Notes under the pieces: generated by a model
The model's input: the letters and a program-made list of their open reading frames with translations, nothing else
Databases searched by the model: none
What the model was told of the DNA's origin: nothing
Shown here: in pieces, positions 18,049-26,072 of the stretch
Position numbering within the stretch: the stretch's first letter is position 1
Layout of the letters: each line of letters begins with the position of its first letter
Source of the DNA: Candidatus Villigracilis propinquus
GTDB taxonomy: Bacteria > Chloroflexota > Anaerolineae > Anaerolineales > Villigracilaceae
Direction of reading: 5' to 3'
NCBI GenBank assembly: GCA_016714565.1
Contig: JADKDM010000030.1
Span: forward strand, 1 to 46,711
DNA: 46,711 nt
Made by a program: the position numbers and the translations under genes

Positions 18049-18621
18049 TCACGCGCCTTGTTTTTGCGCATGCATCATTCCGTGTAAATGCACGATGGCT
18101 TCTTCCATGGTGAATAGATCGCCGCCAAATCCTTTTTTAAATTTCTCGGCTTCCTTTTGCGCGCCAAAGCTTAGTACACTCGGCACACAACAAATACTCA
18201 ACTCGCTGCCGATCAAATAAATGGCCTGATTTGCGCTGACCATGTGACCGTGCAAATAATCCACAGCGAGAGACTGCCACGCGTCTTTGGTCTGGCTTTG
18301 GATCATCAATCCGCAGTGGGCACAGCAGGCGCGTTTTTGTTCGCCGCTTTCCAACTGTACAATGAACACGGTCCGCTCGGAGACGGGCTTATTGCACATG
18401 ACACAGGTGTACTCGCCCACCACAGAGGAGGGTTTCTCTGCCAGTGTTACGCCGCCGTGTTTCTTTTGAATCTGCCCGGATTGCTCCAGCTTGTTCAAAT
18501 CACGGTGGACGGTCATGTTGGAAACGCCAAAAGCCTCCGCCAATTCCTGGATGGAGGCACTTCCCTGTGTTTGCAGGAGTTCCAATATCTTCTTTTCCCG
18601 ATCAATGGATGAATAAGGCAT
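18049..18621 (-). CDS. DeoR-type HTH regulator fused to a NosL-like metal-binding domain
   Basis: The 190-residue protein starts with a DeoR-type winged HTH (about 1-60, KILELLQTQGSASIQELAEA). The C-terminal 120 residues resemble NosL, the copper(I) lipoprotein chaperone of nitrous oxide reductase. CVMCNKPV and CCAHCGLMI supply four cysteines, and DYLHGHMVSANQAIYLIGS, KEAEKFKKGFGG and FTMEEAIVHL follow the NosL pattern. There is no signal peptide, so it is cytoplasmic. The architecture suggests a copper-responsive repressor, and it lies directly upstream of a PCuAC copper chaperone with an operator over its own start. The metal assignment is inference from domain and context. Confidence 0.72.
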   Translation of the reverse strand: MPYSSIDREKKILELLQTQGSASIQELAEAFGVSNMTVHRDLNKLEQSGQIQKKHGGVTLAEKPSSVVGEYTCVMCNKPVSERTVFIVQLESGEQKRACCAHCGLMIQSQTKDAWQSLAVDYLHGHMVSANQAIYLIGSELSICCVPSVLSFGAQKEAEKFKKGFGGDLFTMEEAIVHLHGMMHAQKQGA

Positions 18622-18669
18622 TTGTTATATTCTGTTACCTTTAACAAGAGATGACAAAATATAACAAAT
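18620..18669. promoter_or_regulatory. Inverted-repeat operator at the start of the HTH-NosL gene
   Basis: ATTTGTTATATTCTGT (18620-18635) and ACAAAATATAACAAAT (18654-18669) are 16-base inverted arms with one mismatch and an 18-base spacer. The first arm covers the ATG. This is the layout expected for an autoregulated DeoR-type repressor. Confidence 0.65.
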
Positions 18670-18700
18670 AGGGGCTTAATTCGTCAAGTTACATTCGTCA

Positions 18701-19864
18701 CTATTTTGGGCGATAGTTCCTGCCGCGCCATGTCACCCCCTGCCCCGAAAGCACCTTCCATGCCGAGGTCAGCATCATGGATGCGAACACACCCGCCCCC
18801 AGCGGAGTGGTCAATGCGTACCACTTCGAAATTCGCATTTTGGATGCGACCTTCATACGCATGTAAATTAGATATCCCCAGACAAAAATTGACTCGACAA
18901 TTACAACCAACGCCATCCACTCCCCGCCTTTGAGGTACCAATTCAATCCAAGCAATGGCCAGGCTGGCAAAAAGAGAGCCGCGATCAAAGCAAGTGTTGC
19001 GCCGAAAGCCCCCAGCAATAACATGGCGGGATGATCGCGCAGACCGAGATAAATATTTTTCGTCCAGCCTTCCCACATGGTCGCAAGGGATGTGTACATG
19101 CGTGTGCTTACCACTTGCATTCCATCCGCCACCACCAAACGATGCCCATTCCATTTGACTTGTTCCGAGATGGCTTTATCTTCCACGATCTGGTCTTTCA
19201 CTTTTTCATGTCCGCCGATCAAGTCATAAATACTGCGTTTGATGAAGATGAACTGTCCATTGGCAACCGCATCGCGGCGGGATGGGTCGTTGACTTTGCG
19301 CGGAGAGAATCCAACGGAGAGAGCGGTCATCACCAATGGCATGACGACTTTCTCCCAAAACGACCCAAGGATTTGACGCGTCATGACTGTGAAAAGGTCT
19401 GCTTCTGTTTCGAGAGCTTTGGCATACACTGACGAGATCGCCTGCGGTTCGAGGAAGGTATCTGCATCCACAAAACAAAGCCACTCGCCGCGGGCAACTG
19501 CTGAGGCTTGAAACAATGCATGGGGTTTTCCAGCCCAGCCCACAGGTAAGTCTGAGCCGTTGATCGGGATGAGACGAGAGTCGCGGGACGCGATCTCTGC
19601 CAGTTGGGTCAGAGTCGCATCGGTGGAGCGGTCATCCAAAACAATGACTTCGATGTTCGGGTAATCCTGCCCAAGCGCGGCTTCAACACACTTGCGGATA
19701 TTATTTTCTTCGTTACGCGCGGGAATGCAAATGGAAACGAGCGGCGCCTGTTGCGGCGGCTCATTGATGGTGACGACAATATCAAGATGATACTGGCTGT
19801 GAACCCAATAAATGATGATGAGGGCGAGGAGAAAAAGTATTGTGGATGTGATGAGATATGGCAT
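18701..19864 (-). CDS. GT2-family membrane glycosyltransferase (CrtQ-like)
   Basis: The 387-residue protein has an N-terminal membrane helix (about 3-22), a GT-A catalytic domain and about three C-terminal membrane helices (about 265-355). VSICIPARNEENNIRKC opens the nucleotide-sugar fold. DDRST and the metal-binding VDADT (in WLCFVDADTFLEPQ) are present, and QVVxxxxMYTSLATMWEGW marks the acceptor side. The ending GVTWRGRNYRP is typical of the family that includes 4,4'-diaponeurosporenoate and other lipid-linked glycosyltransferases. No carotenoid genes are adjacent, so the acceptor is unknown. It precedes the HTH-NosL gene by 80 bases but probably has its own unit. Confidence 0.8.
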   Translation of the reverse strand: MPYLITSTILFLLALIIIYWVHSQYHLDIVVTINEPPQQAPLVSICIPARNEENNIRKCVEAALGQDYPNIEVIVLDDRSTDATLTQLAEIASRDSRLIPINGSDLPVGWAGKPHALFQASAVARGEWLCFVDADTFLEPQAISSVYAKALETEADLFTVMTRQILGSFWEKVVMPLVMTALSVGFSPRKVNDPSRRDAVANGQFIFIKRSIYDLIGGHEKVKDQIVEDKAISEQVKWNGHRLVVADGMQVVSTRMYTSLATMWEGWTKNIYLGLRDHPAMLLLGAFGATLALIAALFLPAWPLLGLNWYLKGGEWMALVVIVESIFVWGYLIYMRMKVASKMRISKWYALTTPLGAGVFASMMLTSAWKVLSGQGVTWRGRNYRPK

Positions 19865-19874
19865 GGGGATTTTT

Positions 19875-19925
19875 GGTCGAAAGTCAAAGGTCTAAAGTCA
19901 GACCTTCGACTTTCGACCTTTGACC
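19875..19925. repeat. Heptanucleotide palindromic repeat between sbcC and the glycosyltransferase
   Basis: Seven 7-base units (GGTCGAA, AGTCAAA, GGTCTAA, AGTCAGA, CCTTCGA, CTTTCGA, CCTTTGA) form a 17-bp hairpin with one mismatch. It has the same design and nearly the same sequence as the priA insert at 8891-8941. Confidence 0.8.
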
Positions 19926-19929
19926 GATT

Positions 19930-22554
19930 TTATATAACGGTAATTGTACTTCCACGATCCGTCTTTTCAACTTCGATGCGATTCGGGAAGGCGTCTTTGA
20001 GTTCGTCAAGATGAGTGATGACGAGGATTTTTGCAAAATCGTTTTTGACGAGATTGATGGCTTCGATGAGCCGCTGACGGCCTTGCACATCCTGCGAGCC
20101 AAAGCCTTCATCGATGACGAGAGTCTGCAAGCGCGCACCTTTGCGCTGTGCAAGGATTTCGGAAAGCGCGAGCCGAATGGCAAAGTTGACGCGGAAGGCC
20201 TCGCCGCCCGAATACATTTCGTATGCGCGGGTACCTGCCGAATCGCTGATCTGAATATCGAGAGTCTCTTTGAGGTCGTCGCGTTTTTTATCTTTGTATT
20301 CTGCCTGCGTGACAAAACGAATGGACATGTGTCCATCGCTAAGACGGTCGAGCAGGTCATTGGCTTTTTGCTCGATCTGCGGCAGAGATTGTTCGATGAG
20401 CAAAGCAGGCACACCATCCTTACCGAAAGCACGCTCAAGCGTTTTGTGCCGCGCAATATTTTGATTCAATTCCTCGCGCTGGGTTTCATAATCCGCTTTG
20501 CGCGCGCGAAGTGTGACCAACGCTTTCACTTTTTGTTCCGCGCCGCCCAATTCACTGCGGACCTGGTTTTCATCTTCGCGCAAGCGGAATAATTCGCGTT
20601 CGGCTTCGTTGAGATTCGGTACGCTTGATTCTGTTTCGGCTAAAATCTTTGCAGCGTCGTTATAGTTTTTCTCCTGCTCTTCAACTTCCTCTTTCTTCTT
20701 TCCTCTTTCCTCTTCCAATTCTTTTATTTCTTTTTCAATACGCTTGCTCATTTCACGCGCAGATTTCAAATTGCCATGTTCCTCTTCCACATCTCGGCCT
20801 TCGATCTCCTGCCTGCGGATGGAATCATGCGCGGCGGCGTCATAACCAAGTTTGACAAGTTCCTTATCCAATTTGGCGAGTTCCTTCTGGGCGTCGCTTG
20901 CATACTTTCCACTTTCCAGTAATTTGGTGACTTCCTTCAAACGCTTCTCGCCATTGGCTTTCCAATCCTTCGCAAGCGATTGCAGAGACTCAATGCGTTC
21001 GGTTAATTGCGAAATGGCATTGGAAAACTTCACTCGTTCATTTTCCGCATTGGTGAATTGCTTGAGGCTGGTTTCGCTTTCTGCAATTTCCTTTTCAATA
21101 TCTTCGATCGCTTTTTTATTCGCGCGGAATTGATTGCCCTTTTTCGTGCCGCCGCTATTCAATCCCTCAAGCGTAGACATTCGATGTGCCTCGCTCAATT
21201 CCTGCCCGCACAGCGGACATTCCGCACCGTCCGCTTTTTCGAGCGATTCAATACGTTCCTTGAATTCTTCCATTTCCCTGCGCAGGGTTTCGTTTTCAAC
21301 TTTCAGAGCGGCGTGCTTTTCACGCGCCTGATTCTTTTGACTTTCCAATTCAGCCCGTTGACTGATCTTCTCTTCCGCGCTCTTCAAAGACTTGCGCGCT
21401 TCTTCAACCTGTCCCTCAAACTCACCCACCGCCAACAACTGTTCACTGACCGCTGAAAACTGCCTACTCAGTTCCCCATGTTCCTGCTCCAGCTTCGCCT
21501 TTTCCACTTCGATCTCGCGCAGCAAAGGCTGGCGTTTTTCATCGTGTTCACGGAACTGCGCCGCGACCCCATCCATTTTTTCAACTTCGGCACGCGCCTT
21601 CTGCCAAGCCTTGTACGCGGATTCAATATCCTTCGCGCGATTGACGAGGTCGGCATACTTTGCCAGTTCAATTTCCTTCTCAGCCAATCGTGTTTCAAAC
21701 CCAGCCAGAGACGAACGTGAATTCCCCAGCGATTTGGCAAGAGTCTCCACCAATTTACGCTGTTCGCTCAAAATTGCTGTCGTCTTCTTTATATTCTCTA
21801 GGATGTTTTCCTGCGCAGAACGTGCGGCAGATAATTGTTTGAGGTTGCTCTCAAGCTCCTGCAAACGCGTCTTGCGAGTATCTTCTTCTGCCAATTCCGC
21901 ATCGATCTCCGCGATGCGCCCATCGATCGAATTGACTTCGTTCTCAATACCTTTTCGTTTTTCGGCGGTACGTTCCTTGTAGGTATCCCAGATCTCCAAC
22001 CCTAAAATTGTGCTCAACACAGCCTTTCGTTCGCTGGCTTTCTTCTGTGTAAATTGGTCGGCTTTGCCCTGCAAAAAGAACGATGCATTGATAAACGTCT
22101 CGTAATCAAGCCGCAAGGTCTGCTCAATGCGGGCTTGTGTGTCTCGGGTCGTCTTTTCCGTCAGCGCCTTCCATTGACCATCCTCCACCTTCCGCTTTCC
22201 GCTTTCTGCCTTCTGCTCTCTGCCTTCTGCCTTCTGTCCTCCCCCGTCCAACACCTGAAACTCCAGCACCGTACTCTTTCCGCGCGGCAACGTCCTCTGC
22301 ACACAGTAGATATTGTTTTCATACGCAAAAGTCAATGCAACTTCCGCAGCCTTCACATCCTGATTCAAATTGATCACATCCATGCTTTTACCGCGTGATT
22401 CGCCGAACAATGCCCACGTGATCGAATCCAACAAAGACGACTTCCCCGCGCCGTTATGGCCCGAAATACAGGCAAGCTCAAAAGATTCAAAATCCAATTC
22501 AACGGGATCGCGATACGATAAAAAGCCTGAAATGCGTAGGTGAAGGGGAATCAT
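19930..22554 (-). CDS. sbcC: SbcC/Rad50-type SMC-family exonuclease ATPase subunit
   Basis: SbcC forms a complex with the nuclease SbcD that opens hairpins and cuts blocked DNA ends. The 874-residue protein has Walker A GHNGAGKSS near the start and two long coiled coils (about 200-430 and 480-700). Between them is a zinc hook with CPLCGQ. The ATPase signature YSGGEAFRVNFAIRLALSE and Walker B LQTLVIDEGFGSQD lie at the C terminus. A heptad-repeat block adds about 20 Lys/Glu-rich residues near residue 110, before the first coil. SbcD is normally the upstream neighbour but is absent here: the upstream gene is divergent and unrelated. No strong ribosome binding site was seen. Confidence 0.9.
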   Translation of the reverse strand: MIPLHLRISGFLSYRDPVELDFESFELACISGHNGAGKSSLLDSITWALFGESRGKSMDVINLNQDVKAAEVALTFAYENNIYCVQRTLPRGKSTVLEFQVLDGGGQKAEGREQKAESGKRKVEDGQWKALTEKTTRDTQARIEQTLRLDYETFINASFFLQGKADQFTQKKASERKAVLSTILGLEIWDTYKERTAEKRKGIENEVNSIDGRIAEIDAELAEEDTRKTRLQELESNLKQLSAARSAQENILENIKKTTAILSEQRKLVETLAKSLGNSRSSLAGFETRLAEKEIELAKYADLVNRAKDIESAYKAWQKARAEVEKMDGVAAQFREHDEKRQPLLREIEVEKAKLEQEHGELSRQFSAVSEQLLAVGEFEGQVEEARKSLKSAEEKISQRAELESQKNQAREKHAALKVENETLRREMEEFKERIESLEKADGAECPLCGQELSEAHRMSTLEGLNSGGTKKGNQFRANKKAIEDIEKEIAESETSLKQFTNAENERVKFSNAISQLTERIESLQSLAKDWKANGEKRLKEVTKLLESGKYASDAQKELAKLDKELVKLGYDAAAHDSIRRQEIEGRDVEEEHGNLKSAREMSKRIEKEIKELEEERGKKKEEVEEQEKNYNDAAKILAETESSVPNLNEAERELFRLREDENQVRSELGGAEQKVKALVTLRARKADYETQREELNQNIARHKTLERAFGKDGVPALLIEQSLPQIEQKANDLLDRLSDGHMSIRFVTQAEYKDKKRDDLKETLDIQISDSAGTRAYEMYSGGEAFRVNFAIRLALSEILAQRKGARLQTLVIDEGFGSQDVQGRQRLIEAINLVKNDFAKILVITHLDELKDAFPNRIEVEKTDRGSTITVI
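22189..22244. repeat. Heptanucleotide tandem repeat inside sbcC (CTTCTGC type)
   Basis: Eight 7-base units run CTTCCGC, TTTCCGC, TTTCTGC, CTTCTGC, TCTCTGC, CTTCTGC, CTTCTGT, CCTCCCC. In SbcC they are read as repeated QKAEG/QKAES-like residues. The motif matches the priA block at 8133-8167. Confidence 0.75.
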
Positions 22555-22604
22555 GAAAGAAGTATCCTATGATAGCGAAGCATATCTTGCAGATAATGAT
22601 GGAT

Positions 22605-22610
22605 TATAAT
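22605..22610 (+). promoter_or_regulatory. -10 box of a leaderless-type promoter for the Thr/Pro-rich gene
   Basis: A perfect TATAAT ends ten bases before the ATG at 22620, leaving a 5' leader of only about three bases. Confidence 0.5.
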
Positions 22611-22619
22611 CTAACCAAT

Positions 22620-23072
22620 ATGTCAGATTTCGAAGCACCCCGCACACGCCGCCGCATGAGAATTCTTGCGGTCATTATAGCCACCATCCCCTGTTATTGT
22701 GCTGGCTTCATTGCCCTTTCATTTGCTCCAGACGCGGAAGTAACCCAAACCATCACAGCTACTGCAACATCAACGTATACCACCCCAACACTGATCACCA
22801 GTCTTACTCCGCTTGTAGTAACGCCATCCATCACTCCCACATTTACCATCACTCCGACTCCCACCGCTACAATAACCCCAACGGCCACCAATACACCGTT
22901 CCTGCCGCCAACCATCACATCCACCAACACCGTTACACCATCCAGTACAGCAACTCAAACGCCGTCTAACACACCCACATCAACGAACACGCCAAGCATT
23001 ACCCCCACCGTGACTCCGACGCAAACACCAACTGCCACGCCAACCGCTTCTCCAACCGCATTTGGCGGATAA
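22620..23072 (+). CDS. Membrane-anchored Thr/Pro-rich surface protein
   Basis: The 150-residue protein has a short basic N terminus, one membrane helix (about 14-34) and about 110 residues of low-complexity Thr/Pro/Ser sequence built from TPT, TATxT and SxTPT units. The tail would be outside the cell and extended, perhaps O-glycosylated. Such tails are common in this group of bacteria. The start at 22620 is preferred over an in-frame start at 22569 because the leaderless promoter points to it. It is divergent from sbcC. No functional domain is visible. Confidence 0.65.
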   Translation: MSDFEAPRTRRRMRILAVIIATIPCYCAGFIALSFAPDAEVTQTITATATSTYTTPTLITSLTPLVVTPSITPTFTITPTPTATITPTATNTPFLPPTITSTNTVTPSSTATQTPSNTPTSTNTPSITPTVTPTQTPTATPTASPTAFGG

Positions 23073-23084
23073 AATAAATTAGCT

Positions 23085-23113
23085 CGTCCCGCAGAAAAAT
23101 CTGCGGGACGTTT
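23085..23113 (+). terminator. Terminator after the Thr/Pro-rich gene
   Basis: CGTCCCGCAGA and TCTGCGGGACG form a perfect 11-bp stem with an AAAA loop and a short TTT tail. Confidence 0.7.
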
Positions 23114-23125
23114 GGAATTTACCTT

Positions 23126-24212
23126 ATGAGTGACATCCTCCCATTTCTAAAATCGATCATTTCCGTATCTGGCCTATCGGGATATGAAACCCCCGTGGCA
23201 AAACTCATCGAACAAAAGTGGACTCCGCTGGTAGATGAACTTACCAAAAGTAAACTCGGCTCTATTCATGGACTGAAAAAGGGTCGGTCAACTACAGGCA
23301 TTCGCTCCGCTGATAAATCTCCCCGCCCCTCCGTGCTCATCGCCACCCACATGGACGCCATCGGCCTCATGGTCTCGCGCATCGTGGACGGCTTCATCTA
23401 CGTCACCAACATCGGCGGCGTGGATTCGCGTGTGCTGCCCGGCTCGCCGGTCGTTGTCCACGCATCCAGCGGAGAGGATTTATACGGCGTAGTCGTCATG
23501 CCGCCCGCCAACCTGCTTCCCTGACGGCGAAGGCAGCGGCGCCATCGCCTTGAAATATCTCATGGTCGATACAGGACTCACTCCCAGCGAAGTCTCGAAG
23601 CGAGTCAAAGTCGGCGACAGAGTGGCCTTTAACACAGAACCAGTTGAAATGTCAGGTGGATGCGTCAGCGGTCACACGCTGGACAATCGCGCATCCGTCG
23701 CAGCACTCACCATCTGCCTTGAAGAACTTCAATCCAAATCACATGTTTGGGATGTGTGGGCGTTGGCATCGGTGCAGGAGGAAGTTACTCTTGGCGGCGC
23801 ACAGACATCCGCATTTCAGATCAGACCCACCATCGCAGTTGCAGTGGATATGACCTTCGGCAAAGGCACAGGCTCAAGCGGCTATCAGACCTTTGCCATT
23901 GGCAAGGGCGTTACGCTCGGCATCAGCCCAAGCATTCACCCGTTTTTATACAAGCGTTTCAAGGAAGTTGCCGAACGCATTGAAATCCCTGTTTCAGATG
24001 ACATGATGCCCGAATACTCCTCCACCGATGCAGATGCAATGCAATTGGTGGCAGAGGGCATCCCGACCATGTTGGTGAGTATTCCGCAGCGTTACATGCA
24101 CACGCCTGTTGAGTTGGTGGCGATCAAAGACATTCAACGCGCAGGCCGCCTCCTGGCTGAATTCATCGCTTCGCTCGAAGCTGATTTTATTGAAAAGATC
24201 GTTTGGGAATAA
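23126..24212 (+). CDS. M42-family aminopeptidase, interrupted by one frameshift
   Basis: M42 enzymes are cytoplasmic, dodecameric metallo-aminopeptidases that trim peptides released by larger proteases. Two frames, 23126-23524 and about 23525-24212, join into one protein of about 360 residues. The metal-site motifs are all there: THMDAIG, LDNRAS, VQEEVTLGGAQ, VDMTFG and RYMHTPVE. The shift is a single extra T in CTTCCCTGACGGC near 23521, which turns a normal LLPDGEGSG into a stop. A basic insert of about 17 residues (GRSTTGIRSADK) after the first strand is not typical. It is the first of three M42 genes in this stretch and precedes the next by 16 bases. Confidence 0.82.
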
Positions 24213-24228
24213 ACAAAAAGGAAAAAAT

Positions 24229-25272
24229 ATGCTCTCAATTGGTAAACCACAAATCAACCTGCTCGAAAAATTATGCAACGCCATGTCTGTTTCAGGAGAC
24301 GAGGGCGAAGTGCGGCGCATTGTATTGGAAGAAGTCAAACCCTACGCTGACGAAGTGAAAGTGGATGCGCTTGGCAGTGTGCTCGTGCGAAAGAACGGCA
24401 CGGGCAAAAAGCCATTGCGCGTTTTGCTCGATGCCCACATGGACGAAGTCGGGTTCATGATCGTGGCAGATGACGGCGAAGGCTTCTTTCAATTTGAAGT
24501 CGTCGGCGGCATTGACCCGCGTCATTTGGTTGGCAAGCAGGTCATCGTCGGCAAGGATCATACCGTCGGCGTGATCGGCGCGAAACCCATTCACCTGACC
24601 ACTCCCGAAGAGCGCAAACACACCATCGAAGTGGATGCCATGCGCATTGACCTCGGCCCCGAAGGCAAGGCAAAAGTTGGTGACCGTGCCACCTTTGCAA
24701 CAAAGTTCAAAATTGCGGGGCCGTCCATCATGTCCAAATCCATCGATGACCGCATCGGTGTTGCGATGTTGATCGAGCTGTTGAAGAATGCTCCAAAGAA
24801 TATCGAGCTATGCCTGTCCTTCTCTGTGCAGGAAGAGATCGGTCTGCGAGGGGCAAAAGTGGCTGGCTATTATTTCAACCCCGACCTTGCCATCGCTGTT
24901 GATTCAACTCCTTCGCGTGACCTGCCAGATTTCGATGGCAAGGAAAACTATACCTACAATACAAAGCTTGGGTTTGGGCCTGCCATTTACATGGCGAACT
25001 CATCCACCATTGATAATCCACGGCTGGTCAGTTTCCTCGCTGAAACAGCAGAGAAAAATAAGATTCCATATCAATTCCGTCAACCGGGCGGCGGCGGGAC
25101 GAATGCGGGCGCAATTCAACAGTCCCGTGCGGGTGTGCCTGTAGTCTCGGTCTCTGTGCCGCACCGTTACACCCATTCCCCCATCAGCGTTTCGCGAGTG
25201 GAGGATTGGAAGAATACCTTGAATTTATTGCATACTGCGTTGAAGAATATGACGCCGGATTTGGTGAAGTAA
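24229..25272 (+). CDS. M42-family aminopeptidase (second copy)
   Basis: This intact 347-residue M42 peptidase would use two metal ions to release N-terminal residues from peptides. Motifs are LLDAHMDEVGF (first metal ligand His and Asp), SKSIDDRIG, VQEEIGLRGAK (catalytic Glu pair), AVDSTPS and VPHRYTHSP (last His). The ATG at 24229 has AAGGA upstream. A longer frame starting at 24109 overlaps the previous gene and is rejected. It is probably in one operon with the peptidase before and the S51-like gene after. Confidence 0.88.
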   Translation: MLSIGKPQINLLEKLCNAMSVSGDEGEVRRIVLEEVKPYADEVKVDALGSVLVRKNGTGKKPLRVLLDAHMDEVGFMIVADDGEGFFQFEVVGGIDPRHLVGKQVIVGKDHTVGVIGAKPIHLTTPEERKHTIEVDAMRIDLGPEGKAKVGDRATFATKFKIAGPSIMSKSIDDRIGVAMLIELLKNAPKNIELCLSFSVQEEIGLRGAKVAGYYFNPDLAIAVDSTPSRDLPDFDGKENYTYNTKLGFGPAIYMANSSTIDNPRLVSFLAETAEKNKIPYQFRQPGGGGTNAGAIQQSRAGVPVVSVSVPHRYTHSPISVSRVEDWKNTLNLLHTALKNMTPDLVK

Positions 25273-25275
25273 ATT

Positions 25276-25314
25276 AAGTAAACATGGAAACAGGTAAACA
25301 GGTTAGAGGTAGAC
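25276..25314. repeat. Octamer-period tandem repeat carrying a ribosome binding site
   Basis: Five units (AAGTAAAC, ATGGAAAC, AGGTAAAC, AGGTTAG, AGGTAGAC) fill the whole gap between two genes. The last units supply the purine-rich binding site for the ATG at 25315. Confidence 0.55.
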
Positions 25315-26046
25315 ATGAATGGATTGATCGCTTTATTAGGTTCTGGTGAATATTTACCCGTAATGAATGATGTGGATGCGTATCTGCTGGCACATTGCGG
25401 AGCGGATGGACGCACGCCGCGCGTGGTCTGTTTGCCAACTGCGGCGGGACGAGAAGGCGATGCGAGTGTGAATCGCTGGTCAACGATGGGCGTGGAACAT
25501 TTCAAGCGCCTCGGGGCGGACGTTCGAGCTGTTCCTGTTATCGATGCAGAGTCTGCCAACGATCTGGATCATGCCGAAGCGGTGGAAGAGGCGGATGTCG
25601 TCTATTTTTCGGGCGGCAATCCAACCTATCTCCATCAAACCATGCAAGGCAGTTTGGTGTGGAAATCTGCTCAAAAAGTTTGGGAACGCGGCGGCGTGTA
25701 TGCGGGTTGCTCGGCAGGCGCAATGATCCTTGCAAAGGAGATCCCTGATTTTCGAGCGATGGGACTGCGCTCCATTTCTGCATTTGGCGTGATGCCCGTT
25801 GCATTCGTGATGCCGCACTTTGATGCCATTCCGATCTTCGGGAAACCGATGGTCGCCACACTTCGCAAACGATTGAAGGATGGCGAAGCGATGATCGGCG
25901 TTGATGAAGACACGGCCATTGTAGGCAAGCTCGGTGACGAATGGACAGTGATGGGAAAGGCGCAAGCGCATGTTTTTACAAAAAGCGAAAGCAAGAGTTA
26001 CAACGCCGGTGAAAAATTTATATTAGAGTTACGATCATCCCATTAA
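25315..26046 (+). CDS. S51-family peptidase (cyanophycinase/dipeptidase E-like)
   Basis: The 243-residue protein belongs to the class I glutamine-amidotransferase-like serine peptidases. YFSGGNPTYLHQTMQG and the nucleophile elbow VYAGCSAGAMILAKE (Ser in GCSAGA) are clear, and MPHFD supplies the later His/Asp region. Relatives cleave cyanophycin or alpha-aspartyl dipeptides. Its place between M42 aminopeptidases suggests it works on peptide breakdown products. The substrate cannot be fixed from sequence. The start has AGAGG within the upstream octamer repeat. Confidence 0.8.
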   Translation: MNGLIALLGSGEYLPVMNDVDAYLLAHCGADGRTPRVVCLPTAAGREGDASVNRWSTMGVEHFKRLGADVRAVPVIDAESANDLDHAEAVEEADVVYFSGGNPTYLHQTMQGSLVWKSAQKVWERGGVYAGCSAGAMILAKEIPDFRAMGLRSISAFGVMPVAFVMPHFDAIPIFGKPMVATLRKRLKDGEAMIGVDEDTAIVGKLGDEWTVMGKAQAHVFTKSESKSYNAGEKFILELRSSH

Positions 26047-26072
26047 GATGACTGTACCTTGAGAGGAATTTC

